64,000 nucleotides of DNA, from assembly GCA_025529335.1 (NCBI GenBank), contig JAMYHX010000206.1, positions 1 to 64,000 on the forward strand, in the 5' to 3' direction. Below are positions 10,897 through 22,779 of this stretch, piece by piece (within the stretch, counting starts at the first letter, position 1; every line of letters starts with the position of its first letter). Source of the stretch: Rhizopus sp. PT2906 (taxonomy: Eukaryota > Mucoromycota > Mucoromycetes > Mucorales > Rhizopodaceae). The notes below the pieces were generated by a model. That model was not told the origin of the DNA. It saw only the letters and a list, made by a program, of their open reading frames with translations, and did not search any database. Position numbers and translations under genes: made by a program.

Positions 10897-13284
10897 CTAA
10901 TGTGCACTATTCGGCTCATTTGATAGTTTTCGATTCATAATACTGTTGGCTCTTGGCCTTGGAGGCACTATGGGTACTATGAAGAAGTTAGTTATTTGAT
11001 ATCGTTATTCATTTTTTTTTTTTTTTACCTTTACTATACAGAGACATGGCCTCATCCCACCTATCATATCTCAAGTGTGAGGTAGGGCTTACGTTAAAGG
11101 TATCATGTTCATCTTTATATGATCCATTTTCGGCCAAGGGTGAAGGACAGCCTTGGAATCGAGCAAAATCATCTAAACTCTCTGGTCGACTTTCTAGAGT
11201 GCTCGAGGACGCGTTGGTTGTTGTACTATTGCCACTTGCACTAAGTCTCATAAACGAACTTGTATTACTCATGAACGAGCTTGCATAGTGGCTTCCTACA
11301 CTATTACTTCTCGTTGGCCCGCTATTTTGTCTAGAGCCAGATCGAGGCGGTTCACGAAGCAAGCTGAGTTCATCTACAGTATCTTGACTAACCCATGGGC
11401 GCATAAGGATATATTGAGTGACAAGACTTGACTGTTCGTCGATATCAAAGTCATCATCACTGTCGTTCGAACTACTGCTTGTCAAACTAATCTCACTGCC
11501 GCTGTCCACGTAGCTATTTCCTCCAAGTCCAATCGCACCGCCCAATCGGCCAAAACTAGATTTACTACGATGAATGGCTTGACTGAGGGCTGGTCGAACT
11601 GGACTGGTGTTCTTTTGGACTGCCTTTGCATATATCGAATTTGGTTTCTTGTCATAGGGCGGACAAGACTGGAAGAGAGCAAGGGTATGAAGAAGCTTTT
11701 GGACACGAGGGTCCTTTTGAAGGGTATCGATGTTATTGGATATCGGCCTGTTGTCGGGTCGGGACGAGGTTCGTACAGGCACATGGATAGATTGCTCTTG
11801 CTGGATCTGTTGCTGAACAGCGGCTAAGAGATAGGTCATGTCATGAATAAATGTACCCAAAAAGGGAACCGTCGGCCGTTTGCAGTGTTCTGATTGCATT
11901 TTGTTGATGCTTTTCCCTAGTACGGAAGTAGAGGCAATGCCCATGTGCTCTCGATATTTTCCATAGTTGTTTGATTCAGACATGAGCTCATTCAATGCTT
12001 CTAGTTTTGACATGCTCTTTTTAGGAATATAGGCCCACGTTCTCTTCAGTCGTTGAACAGGTGGTGTGCCTAATGCGGAAACGATGGCTTTTAACGTTTG
12101 ATAATTGTTGAGTTCCTGGCATTTGGTGGCAATTTTTATCCAGTGATGAATATGCTGAGCTCTTGAAGATGCTTCCTGAGGCAATAGGATGGAGTGCTCA
12201 ATAATTCTTGTAATAAAGTTAAAAAAATCAGTAGATGCCACAATTCGAGGATGCGGGGTCTTGGGCGAATGTGTCAGAAGTGACTGAGAAGGAATAGCCA
12301 TGAAAATGGCTGATTCAATGCGAGTGATTTGGTAGGCAATGATGCCTGGATGAAAGTGCAAGATGGATGGGATGGTGGCTGCACTCATGTAGATCGTACG
12401 TACTCTATTCAGTGTTTGCTTTGCTTCGGCTACATACGGGGTATATTTGGAAATAGCATCATCCAATTCGTTTTCAGTCATCTGATTATTACTATTGTTA
12501 CTATTACTGTTATTATTGTCATGGTGAAGTGATAACTGCCGCTTTCTTGTACGGTATTCGTTCAAGGATGATTCAAGTTCATCCAATTTTGCTTGAAGGA
12601 CTCGATGTGTAGTGAGAAGAGGCGGAACTGGTATCTTTGGTATATGGTTTGCATTGCCGGGTGGAGTTAAACTGTCATTGTTATTCGTTTGTGCTGGTAC
12701 AAGATGATTGGGGTCAATTTCTCCGTCAGGTACAGGAGGAAATGTTGGCCCTAGACAAAAAATAAGCCATGATGATCAGTGCGCCCATATCATGATATTA
12801 CCGGCATCTTGTTCTGTCTTGACAGCTAACGCAGGCATGGTTGGTAGGGGTCGAGTAGGCTTTGGAGGCAAGACCGGCTTGCTGTTACTTGCACTAGGCT
12901 TTGGGGGTAAGGGAGGAGGATAAGGTGATGATTTATTAGATGAAATAGAATGATGCTCTATAATCTTTTCAATTTGATCGAGACATGTTCGTAATATGCA
13001 AAGTAATGCTTCATGATTTTGCGGCTTTGAAACAATAGCTATTTCTTTCTGATTAGCGATTGTTTTGGTTGACACTTGTTCAAAACTTACAACAGTGAAC
13101 AAACTTCACGTCAAATAATGGTTTTATGGCATTTTGGGCTGTAGTTAAAAATGATTGATAGGCATCCTAAAAGGTTATTAGTTCTAGGTCGATAAGTGTC
13201 TCTTTTTTTTTATGGTACTTTTATTTGTCCATTCTCAAAATGGTGAGATGCTGTAGTCAATAAGGATTGAGGATCTTCCATCAT
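10897..13284 (-). CDS. Ras guanine-nucleotide exchange factor (RasGEF), 726 aa
   Basis: Five exons: 13284-13219, 13166-13091, 13038-12802, 12750-11029 and 10976-10897. The four introns are 51-52 bp and the frame is continuous. Residues about 247-445 form a RasGEF (Cdc25-like) catalytic domain: IIAYQITRIESAIF, then FFNFITRIIEHSIL, LKAIVSALGTPPVQRLKRTW and PFLGTFIHDMTYLL. The N-terminal about 75 residues form a short helical segment resembling a MIT-type hairpin (weak), followed by Pro-rich PPLPPKP-like motifs that could bind SH3 domains. The C-terminal half is Ser-rich and probably disordered. A GEF swaps GDP for GTP on Ras or Rap; both a Ras and an Rsr1 gene lie 19-20 kb away. The microscopic last exon (26 codons, PPRPRAN motif) depends on my splice call. 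Confidence 0.85.
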
Positions 13285-13523
13285 TGCAATTCTATATTAT
13301 TTGTATGTAGGCGCACACAGAATAAATAATCTCTTTGGCTTAAGGAAAGAAGGAAGAAAGGGAAAGAAAGTAAAAAGAGAGAAAGGGTGGATACAGAAAG
13401 AAGAGAGGAAAAAGAGAAAGGAAAAGGTATTTATTCGTATAGTTTCAGGGTTACAAATAGACACCAAAAATGTCAAGTTTATCAAATGAGGAAATAAGCT
13501 TAATTAAGTGTCCGCGTAACCAC

Positions 13524-16500
13524 TCATTTCTGTTTATGCATCAAGATTCGATCGTGATAGACAATGTATTCTTGAGGTCGAGTATTAGTATCATAGTGTG
13601 TAATGAGATTACCACTATCTTCTAATACAGGCCATCCTTTGATACTTATTTCTCCAAGGGTATCATGCCAGGTATAGGCAAGAACCTTCACTTCATTATG
13701 TTTAGCCTTCAACAGTCCATCAGGAATATAAAAATCATGCTGTGGTCCATCACCGTTACCATAGTATCTGGCTATAATAACATCATTCAATATGACCACT
13801 GCTGTCCATTCACCATCAAGATGTAATCGAAGGGGAACTCGATATAAATCACTCTGCTTCTTTAAGGCATGATCAAATCGGAATCGGAACCACTGTACGC
13901 CCTGTGTGACAGAAATGGGAATTTTATAAACACCGTCATTTTCGTCAAACTGCTTGAATTTTTGCCAGCCTTTTTGGGCTGCTTCATCTGGGAATCCTGT
14001 GGTACTATAGGCATTTGTCAACAGACGAACATCAACCCCTGATATTTCCCATTCTCCTTGTTCGGTTGAGTTGATACCACTTAGCTTGGCTTGAATGATA
14101 CCTCGTGGGTTACGAATGTCATTCATAATAAATGCTTGTCGATTCAATCCAAAGCTTTCGACAATGACCACTAGCTCGTTTTCATCATCTGTAAGATAGG
14201 GTGTAATGTCGTACGTGCGTGAGCCAAGGAACCATGGGTCCGGTCCAATCTTTGCCCCAGGGAGGAATAGTTGGCGTGAATATGTCGTGTGCCCACCAAT
14301 GATTCGGTTATTCAAAAATACCGTGGCGCGGTGGCGTGCGTTGACAGATAGCTTGACCTTTTTGTGGGTTGCCTTTATCTTCTTGCGATATAGAACATGA
14401 CCACTGGTATAATGATAATCCAGCGGATCATAAACTGGTTTTCCCTTGAGTTGTTGGACGGGTGACCATTGTAGCTGCTCGAAATCAACCTGACGTACCT
14501 CCCAATGATCAAATCGAATAGACACTGGCAAAGGATTCTGGTGATGTTCAAAGATCAAACTGCGAACAAATGGAAGATCATAAAGAACGGATCCAGCAGT
14601 GAGTCGATTATCCTCAATAGGATCAAATGAGATAAAGTGAGCTGAACGTTCTGATGTTCTGTGCTTGATCTCAACTTGTCTTGTCTTTTTGTTGTAAAAG
14701 AATTCGTCAGCACCCCAAGCGACAAATGAAGGGTAATCCTTTTGGCCGTTGTTCCAATAAGGTTCAGTAAATTCAGCATAGAGCGTGCCTGCGTCATATT
14801 TGTCAAGACCAATGATGTATAAGCTTCCATCTGTTGTTTCTAATCTAGTCCATCCATGACTCTTTTCAAACGAGAGGATAAAGGTGGGTCCATCTGCACG
14901 CAGGACATTGTCATGCATATTTCCGCTCAACTTTATCTGCTTATTCTTAAAGACCATTCCACCAACCATATTAGGTTCCACAATCCATACTTCCTCGTGC
15001 CTATCTTTATTAATGACACGAGAAAGTATGGGAACAGTAGATAAAATCAGATGCAGGTCATTTTGAGTAACATAATTTCCAAGGGCGATAAATGAGGACT
15101 TGTAAGGAATATGGCATCCAAGTGTTACAACACTGTTGTCATCAAGCTCTATGGTAACATCAAACGTTTCACGTTTCTTTCTGTCAAAGTTTCTAAAGAA
15201 TGTAAAGGTCACTGCTTGATCTGCTTGAACTGCTTGGCGTTGAAGATTAAGTGTATGCGGAATGGACGTCTGGATCTTGGGCTGAGTAACGAGTTCTGTC
15301 TTAGTGAAATAGGGATCAAATGATCGAGCAAACAGAATAGACTTGCGGACGTTTCTGCCTCTTGATGAAAGCATACCGAATTCACGGATACAAGCCGAAT
15401 AGTCATAAGAAGTATAAACATCCCTATTTCACGTGTTTTAGTTTTTGTTTTTCTGTCTTCTTCATCCTAACTTACGGATCGCCCAATGTTCCCCAGTTAG
15501 TACCGCCATATCCCATGTAGATATTGGCAATGGTCACTCCTTGAGCAAGAGAAGTTTCATATAACAACCTTGTATACTCATCACCATAGTAATCATATAT
15601 TTGGTCATATGTATGTTGTAATTGATAATGGTTAAACCAACCACCTTGCAGCTCAGGTATAAACATGGGAGACTATGTATATATAGTTGATCAACAGATT
15701 CTTTACAGATTATTGTATCATTCTTACCTCTTTAGCTCCACCACCAAATCCTCTGACCTTCTTCTCTAGTTTATCCATTGAGTTTTCCAAGTTCTTTGGG
15801 TTCCACTCTTCCCAGGAGCCAACAGAGACGCCACTGTTGATTAGCCATGACTTGGGCGAGCTTGAAGGAGCAAAGACTAAAGCTGGTGAATTAGAGTCAT
15901 GATAAGGGCATAAGGAGATACTTACTCACATATTTATCAAATCCATAAAGATCTAAACCAAACTTACTCTTCTCCCAAGCCTTTTTCTTGCTGCCATCCA
16001 ATTCTGGATGTGGCACCCAACCACCTTCTTCAAAACCGTCGTTTGAAAAAAGGGGAACCGTGATTCCGATATCTCGTGCTGCTTTTGCTAGTACTCTCAT
16101 TTGATCATGCAGTCCAATAGGAAGTAAATTTGCCATTGTCTCAAAGAGTTCATTGTCAATCTGCACAGCCAAGACACATCCCTTTTTTCCTGTATCGGTT
16201 GAAGTCACTTGATGCTTTGCAATGATGGGTAGAATATGCTCAAGCCATTGAATCTCGTAGTTTGCAAACTTGGGATCATAGACGCGCCAAAGCATGATAT
16301 AGTTATGACGTATACGTAAGTCGCGCTTTGCGACTAACCAACTTGGATAGCCACCACCTGAAGTCTCTGCACAAATGTATGGACCTGGTGCTGCCAAGAC
16401 AAAGAGATCCAGTTCTTCGCAAAGTGTGAGCAAATAGTCGATATCACGATTACCATCAAATAGATAAACACCCTCGTCTGGTGAGTGATAGCCCCAGTGA

Positions 16501-16805
16501 AAGTAAATACGAATAGCATTAAATCCTGCTGTACGATATTGCTTCAATATATCAGACCATCGTTCTCTATCAGGAATACGCCAATAGTGAAATTCTCCAG
16601 CATGAATTTGTGTAGGTACTCCTTCGATTTGAAGTGAGTATTTGTCCCAATCAAGAAGATTATGGTACTTTGTACGATTGTATGCGACTGAACTTGTTGA
16701 GATGTCAAGATTTCCAAAGGTACGATAATGAGCATAAAAGTAAAATGTCCCAACTATCACTGGGATTAGTGCAAACAGCGAGAATAAGGGAGCCATGTCT
16801 GACAT
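13524..16805 (-). CDS. GH35 beta-galactosidase with N-terminal membrane anchor, 1043 aa
   Basis: Exons 16805-15926, 15882-15728, 15672-15476 and 15423-13524; introns 43, 55 and 52 bp. Glycoside hydrolase family 35 removes terminal beta-galactose. The TIM-barrel starts near IHAGEFHYWRIP and holds APGPYICAETSGGGYPSWL. The acid/base is Glu219 (QIDNEL) and the nucleophile about Glu352 (PELQGGW). NIYMGYGGTNWG is also conserved in the family. The C-terminal half has the jelly-roll modules usual for large fungal enzymes. The N-terminus is a hydrophobic stretch (residues 5-24) without an obvious cleavage site, so the enzyme may be a type II membrane protein rather than freely secreted. It is followed downstream, on the same strand, by the RasGEF gene. 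Confidence 0.92.
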
Positions 16806-16925
16806 GAATTTCCCTTGTTAGCTTAGATTACACGGAAAGAAAAAAGAAAGAGAGACTACTGAATTGATTTTTTTAAATAGCGCTTGCATAAATAGTAAAA
16901 AAGGGGAGGGGGGGAATAGGAAGGT

Positions 16926-18959
16926 TTATACGAGAGAAGCAGCAGACTGCCCAAAGTACACAGGTACCACACTAGCCAATATTTGTCCAAATTCTTTGAC
17001 ATTTTGTACTATCGTGTGCACATTTTCTTCTTCTGTACCCAAGAAGTCACGTATAGTCCAGGAAGGAGCCTCACCTACTCCCAAACGAAGGTTTTCTGCA
17101 AATCTGTCTATCCATTGTTCCTTGTACATCGAAACTTTAAACTGCTTATGATGAGGTTGAAATTCTGAAAAGTCCAAAGGCAAAGTTGTATCCTTTCGTT
17201 TGATTCTGTCCAAATCCCATAATTCCTCTTGACAGATTTCAATAGTGAAATCATGCCAGCTATATCTCCATTTTGTCTTTTGCTTGACTATCTTGGGGTT
17301 ATAATCGAAAACAGGGGCCATAATAAGTCGTCCAGAAGGGCTCAGTTTTAGGTTCTTTGAAAACTTTTCATGAGGAGCATTCACATCATCATAAGGAAGA
17401 CTTCGAGCAAACTGCACCTTCAAGTCCCAGGAGTAAGGTTGTTCAGCATTAAAGCAGCTAATGTCTACCAGGTTTGTGCACTGAGTTACTGTACTCCACA
17501 ATCCACGTTCACCCTTATCTGTAAATGCGACCTCCATACGCGTTTTCCACATCTCTCCTCGATTGACATCCTTCTTGCGTAAGTCTGCTGGAGAGGCAGC
17601 AATAGGGTATTGATGAGCCAATATGACAAAGGATGTCTTGGGGTTCTCAGAGAATTCTTGTGCCTTGGTTCCAAGGTATTCAAAGAGCATATCAAGGTTT
17701 TCAAGTGATTTACTCATACATGGTGCCAGTGCAGACTTGAACTTTTCATTCTTAAACATCTTATCGCTGACCTCTTCAATGGTCAAGTGCATCTGATCCC
17801 TTTTAGGATAATCTACCAAATAAATCGTGCCAAAACGAATCTTCATTCGAATATCCCAATCTTTTAGACGTAAGCTTTCTAATCCTCTATCGAGTAATCG
17901 CTGAATCACCTCTTCGTTTCTTTTGTCCAATGTTTTAGCTCTTTCGGAGAGAGCACCTCTCATCTGTTGGCTGTCATTTAATGAAATCAAACTGTCCTCC
18001 ATGCTCGCGTTCCAATAGGCTATGTTGGCTTCGAAACCAGTAGTGATTGTTTCAAACATACGTAATCTATCTCGAAGCTCTTGTTCTCTGTCTGGAGGAA
18101 CATAGTCATAGAGGACAAAATCAGGTGGTAGCTTTCGATACTTGAGCGCCAAGTTAGCGCTTGGTTGCTGCATTAATCTTGCCACACCGGCTTCAGGCTC
18201 ACGACAACAACGCAGGTGACAGTTACGAAGACGAGCAGATGCTGCCTTGATATTGGCTTCGTCGTTCGAATATAACCTAAAGATGTGGTTCTGAGCATCA
18301 TATTCAATATATGTTTTGCAGTCAATTCGTATTTGATTCAAATAGGAGTCATTGTTGCCAACAATACGGTTAATAGAAACAGCATCACTGGGTGAATAAT
18401 AAACTGAATAATAAGGAAGTTTCTCAGTAGGTTCGCCTAGATATTTTTTTTCTTCAAGAATCCTCTGTTGTCTCTTCTCTTCTCTTCTCTTTTCTTCATT
18501 GGTCAGTTCACGATCAGGTCGACTCCATTTCTTTGTTTTACGAAGTAAAGTGACATCAAGTTCTGCAATACGATTAGCAATCATGTTCAAACTGTGTTTC
18601 GCTTTATCAATACATAAAGAGTCACCCCAGAGGTCTATTTGATGTAAAGCGTCATTATAAGTCATGTAAGCACCAGTCGAACGCGCCATCTCTTTAAGGC
18701 GAGTACGTCCAGTGCCCAAAATATCTGTCAGGGTACAATGTGGAGGTAGAACCCAATAATCGTCAGGGCTACCTGCCGGACGAGTGCTGGTAAAAGGTTC
18801 CATGGCTGTAGATGCTCTACTGCTTCTTCCACTGACAAGCGTCGAATTGTCGTCAAAAGTATTAGAGAATCGTGTGGATGGAGTAGGTGTTTCACCAATG
18901 TGAGGGTCTCTCCACTGATCGTCATCAGATGAGTCTTCTCTTTTGAAAGGATCTGACAT
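16926..18959 (-). CDS. Uncharacterised fungal protein with KH-like segment, 677 aa
   Basis: I start it at the Met of MSDPFKREDSSDDDQW (18959); the open frame continues upstream, but that part is low in complexity, covers the promoter and would overlap aladin. Residues about 60-130 (YWVLPPHCTLTDILGTGRTR, then LKEMARSTGAYM and IDLWGDSLCIDKAKHSL) look like a K-homology fold, as in RNA-binding proteins. A charged coil follows (NEEKRREEKRQQRILEEKKY). A large C-terminal part, about residues 390-670, has no family I can name, though it resembles conserved fungal proteins of unknown function. Its start faces the aladin start across 192 bp, so the two may share a promoter. Confidence 0.6.
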   Translation of the reverse strand: MSDPFKREDSSDDDQWRDPHIGETPTPSTRFSNTFDDNSTLVSGRSSRASTAMEPFTSTRPAGSPDDYWVLPPHCTLTDILGTGRTRLKEMARSTGAYMTYNDALHQIDLWGDSLCIDKAKHSLNMIANRIAELDVTLLRKTKKWSRPDRELTNEEKRREEKRQQRILEEKKYLGEPTEKLPYYSVYYSPSDAVSINRIVGNNDSYLNQIRIDCKTYIEYDAQNHIFRLYSNDEANIKAASARLRNCHLRCCREPEAGVARLMQQPSANLALKYRKLPPDFVLYDYVPPDREQELRDRLRMFETITTGFEANIAYWNASMEDSLISLNDSQQMRGALSERAKTLDKRNEEVIQRLLDRGLESLRLKDWDIRMKIRFGTIYLVDYPKRDQMHLTIEEVSDKMFKNEKFKSALAPCMSKSLENLDMLFEYLGTKAQEFSENPKTSFVILAHQYPIAASPADLRKKDVNRGEMWKTRMEVAFTDKGERGLWSTVTQCTNLVDISCFNAEQPYSWDLKVQFARSLPYDDVNAPHEKFSKNLKLSPSGRLIMAPVFDYNPKIVKQKTKWRYSWHDFTIEICQEELWDLDRIKRKDTTLPLDFSEFQPHHKQFKVSMYKEQWIDRFAENLRLGVGEAPSWTIRDFLGTEEENVHTIVQNVKEFGQILASVVPVYFGQSAASLV

Positions 18960-19151
18960 TTTTTTTTTTTTTTTGTTTTCTGAATGATTGCAGGATAAAT
19001 AATTCATTGTCGCGTCTATAGTCTCATTGTATTGGCGGCTTAGCCTCCTTCTGTAATTTAAAATACAGAATGTTGTCAGAGCGAAACAGACAACCCACAA
19101 AAAAAAGAATCGCGTCCCTCGTTTTTTTCTCCTATACAAAATAAATATATA
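18960..19151. promoter_or_regulatory. Divergent promoter between the KH-like gene and aladin
   Basis: A 192 bp spacer separates the two start codons, which face apart. It contains a T/A run directly upstream of the minus-strand ATG and AT-rich sequence (TAAATATATAAT) just before the aladin ATG. The role is inferred from geometry. Confidence 0.5.
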
Positions 19152-20925
19152 ATGCAATACACTATACCTGATCAAAATCATGGAACAGTTGCTGAACACA
19201 ATGGAGACATAAGTAAATAAATTACTCTTAAAGACGAGCTCACCATTAACACTTAATTCAGTCAATGTGGAAAATAACGAAAGTGATGTCAAGTCTACTG
19301 TGTTGAACAATAAGGCAAGTCAAACACGTTAGCTTTACTTTTTTGTTATAATAACACTAATTCGTATAGATACCTCTGTATCCTTCTATTCAATTCAAGC
19401 CTATAGAAAATCAGGCAGCAGACTATGTGAATACAGCTCCGTCTAAGGAGTTCAACATGTTTGAAGCTAAATATAATGAGCTGACTCAGTCTATTGAAAC
19501 ATGCATTAGAAAGAGGTAAAGCTAACTATTTTATATTATCACTCTAATAACTTCTTTTTTCTATTAGCTTAAACACGATTGAACAAACGTGAGTAGTTGA
19601 TATGCTTATCTATATTATCTATTTATTGATACACTCTAAAATAGCAATGCTTATGTTACAGCCAAACGAATTTATGACTATATCAACAAGAGTTATTTCA
19701 AAGTTGAGACTGGTCTTCCAAGTGATATACAGATCAGCAGTGATGGTATATTTAAGAGTATCTCTTGGCACCCTCATCAAGAAATACTGGCAGTTGCAGA
19801 CAGCGCAGATCGTATCTATTTGTACACAAAACAAGAAACAACATGGAAATGCCAAGTGCTGGAACATGTGTTGATGAAGGATATCCGATGCATCGAATGG
19901 AAATCAAAGGCAACAGGAACACTTGCAGTTGGATGTAAAGCAGGTGTTTGTGTATGGAATATTAGTATCCATTTGAACAATACATCTAATACGGGTATTT
20001 GGTATCATCCTGCTGCTTCTATGCAACACCTTGAATATCCAGAACAGGAATGCGTCACTGCTATAGCTTGGGATCCTTCACCTGGAAGTCATTTATTGGC
20101 TATTGCTTCATCTGCATCCAGCACATTGATTATTCACGACATGCTATTGAACAGAACAGTTGCCCTTAAGCGTTATGGAAAAGGAAATACAGTAGTAAGA
20201 TGGAGTAATGACGGTAAATGGTTATTTGTGGGAGGAACAGCTGGTGTTTCTCGCATTTGGTCGAGTACCACTTGGGCATCAAAGCAACTAAAGAATCCAC
20301 CTGGTCTATGGGTTCAAGCAGCATGCTGGTTGCCTGATAATATGACATTATTGTATTCAATGAAGGGCAAAAATGATATTCATGCTTTATGTCTATCTGG
20401 GCCCACATTCAAACAAGGTAATGTCTGAAAGGAGGGATAGAATACAATGATTAACAGTGTATAAAAATAGATGTATGGGATATTAAAATGATTACTGTTC
20501 ATTCGGCAGCAATCTCTGATAGTGCTTCTCATACTGCAAACACTATTCAAGATATAACCATTGATCATAGATATGGACAACGAATAGCTGTCTTTTTTGA
20601 AAATTCACCCATCATCAATCTGTACAATATTCAACTTTCTCCTCTAAACATCCGAGAAAGAAAAGTATTCCATCAGATGTAAGTTTATTATTGCTATAGA
20701 CTATTGATCTCTAATTACTAGTTGTATAGTGGATACATACGCGGAGCACAAGTAGAATATGGAGACAAAGGATCTGTTCATGTGTCTGCCTTAAAGAATG
20801 AAACAAAGCCTCTGCATATCTCTTTCTCATCATTTTATAAACAAGGAGCTGTATTGGCTATAGCATGGGATAATGGCGTCATTACGTTTGTTTCCCATAA
20901 CTTGAAGACTGCACTTGCTAATTAG
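19152..20925 (+). CDS. AAAS: Aladin-type WD40 nucleoporin, 485 aa
   Basis: Seven exons: 19152-19212, 19262-19314, 19370-19515, 19568-19588, 19645-20417, 20471-20678 and 20730-20925; total length is an exact multiple of three. Aladin is a nuclear-pore WD-repeat protein of the NDC1 group. Matches to the family run through the chain: GTVAEHNGD at the N-terminus, a first blade with ISWHPHQEILAVADSADRIY, VTAIAWDPSPGSHLLAIASS, the SRIWSSTTWASKQL blade and YKQGAVLAIAWDNGVITF near the end. Intron 2 begins with GC (GCAAGT) and not GT; every GT alternative breaks the frame. Exon 4 is only 21 nt. Starting at 19152 is inferred from the N-terminal similarity and a good 49 bp first intron. Confidence 0.88.
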
Positions 20926-21009
20926 ATTTCGTACTTAATAAAAATTGAAGTCAAAACTGTGTTGTTTTCTTTCATAAGTTCGTTTATTCTCAATATTTTA
21001 TAAGGTATC

Positions 21010-21178
21010 CATGTCTGCTGAAAACTTATCAACTAAAGAACGTGGTCCTTATAAACCTCGCGAAGAAAGAAAGTACTGAGATATTACCTTGGAAAAGCAG
21101 AACATTCGTATGGCAACATTTCTGTCATATTTGAAAGAATAAAGAGAATTACATCACCTTTAACAAACAAGGCAATAG
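21010..21178 (+). pseudogene. Short relic reading frame beside the Helitron remnant
   Basis: An ATG at 21010 opens a 23-codon frame (MSAENLSTKERGPYKPREER) stopped by TGA, after which the same frame continues to look coding (DITLEKQNIRMATFLSYLKE) up to a second stop. It resembles a broken protein start of mobile-element origin. I cannot name the family. Confidence 0.3.
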
Positions 21179-22680
21179 CTAGAATCCATAATGAGAGATC
21201 ACAGATGCAGCCTCAGAGGGTCCTAGATACCTTGAGTGAAGGTAATTTTTGATTTCATCTTGGATGTCCTCGATCTCCAACGTGGTTCTGTCTGAGCCTA
21301 TATAAACATACTTGTTAATATATTTGACGGTTTCGACACCAGTACAAACTTCAGCATTAATGTGTGGTTTATATTTCTTTGTCAGGTATGGATTGTAAGG
21401 CACCACCCAACAGTTATCCATAACAAATTCAGCACCTACTCTTCCGCGTGGTCTGACAGAGTACAGAAAATTGTTTTACTCCTCTGCTGCAATTCGCCTA
21501 CGACGATAGAGAGGATAGCCATTTTCAGGGAAGGTGGCCTCATCCTGAAATGGTTTTGGAAATTGCTTCAAGCAAACCATTATCTCTTGTCCACCCCGTA
21601 CCATACGTGGGCTGCAAGAGTTGATCTCACCACATGAACCATGAAACGTGCAGGATGTCACAATTTCAAGCAGCTCCGGATCCTTTGTCTTATTAGGGAT
21701 CTCTGCGCAGATGATTTAGTCAATCTTTTCAGCATCAGTGAAGTTGTCCTCAGGGTCAAGAAAAGAGTAAGAGGTGTATGTGAAGCAAGCCTCGTTTTTG
21801 GTACTAATGGTACGCACTAAACCCTTATAACGGCCAAAGATATTCTTCTTTTTCAAGTCGTTTAAAAAGTGACGAACTTTCAAGTTAAACACTCTCGCTA
21901 TCAAGTCGGGTCTGTCAAAGGCGACTTGGCCAGGGAGGAGCTCATCTGTGATTCTTGTCCATTTAGGATTGGCTGTAAAGGTGGTAAACAAAGATGGCTT
22001 CCCGAAATGACGGACGATGGCCTTCGATGGTAGTAGTAGAAGGAAGACTAATGTTGGTGGCTGGTAACGAAAGTCGCAAAACCCAATATCACCCATATGT
22101 TCCATGAAAAAGTAAACGTACATAGTGTGCTGGTATGTATGCAGCATGCGCCTAGCTGATACACTGAAAGTGTTGCTCAAATCCAATGTTTTGACGAAGA
22201 CTGTTATTGCCTCTCAAGGTAAGAACGATGTCACGGAAGCTTCTGTCACTATACTCAATAAGGATAACTACAGCAACTTCTTCTATTGTTGGCAAATTCT
22301 GAATACGTCTGTCATCTCCTTCAATTAAACGCATTCTCATGGAAGGACTGATAACAATGTACGGTACATTAGTTTCTGTTTGATCATTATTACTGTCGCT
22401 TTCATAGTTGCTCAATATCTCATGTGCATGACGATACACACTTGCAAAGGAATTACATTGAGAAAGCATAGCTGAAAGCTCCCTAATGATCTCAGGATCA
22501 AGGTTACTGTTTGGTGCTTGTCTTCTTTCAGTGGCATAGGAAGGATCAAATATATATAGCTGGGCGTAGGAAGGGCTCAGTGTCTTCAACTGAAGCCAAG
22601 GGGCCTTGATGGTAGGAAAGTGCGCCTTGAACCTGAAAGGCGTTTAATCCACCTCTATTGTTATTGTTGGCACGATCTTC
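21179..22680 (-). mobile_element. Decayed Helitron: Rep/Helitron-like N-terminal region only
   Basis: Read from right to left on the minus strand, frame-shifted pieces line up with the N-terminal half of Helitron Rep-helicase proteins: GGLNAFQVQGALSYHQGPL (about 22630), then SYAQLYIFDPSYATERRQ, GKPSLFTTFTANPKW with LDPEDNFTDAEKID, then ENGYPLYRRRRIA and finally NCWVVPYNPYLTKKYKPHIN with VKYINKYVYIGSD. At least three frame breaks and stops interrupt it. The Pif1-type helicase half is missing: homology ends at 21179. It is therefore a truncated, non-autonomous remnant lying between aladin and IK. No clear terminal hairpin was identified. Confidence 0.8.
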
Positions 22681-22779
22681 AGCCGAGATAATATTTATGC
22701 TAAATAAAAAGGAGGAGGATTTCTAGATCAGCACAGAAAAGACTTTTTTTTTCTTTTATTCTATATTGTATCTATAAAA

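Noticed and set aside
18960..19310. N-terminal extension of the KH-like protein frame
   Set aside because: It would cross the promoter and overlap aladin exons 1-2; it has no methionine start with good context, only alternative codons, and low-complexity content.
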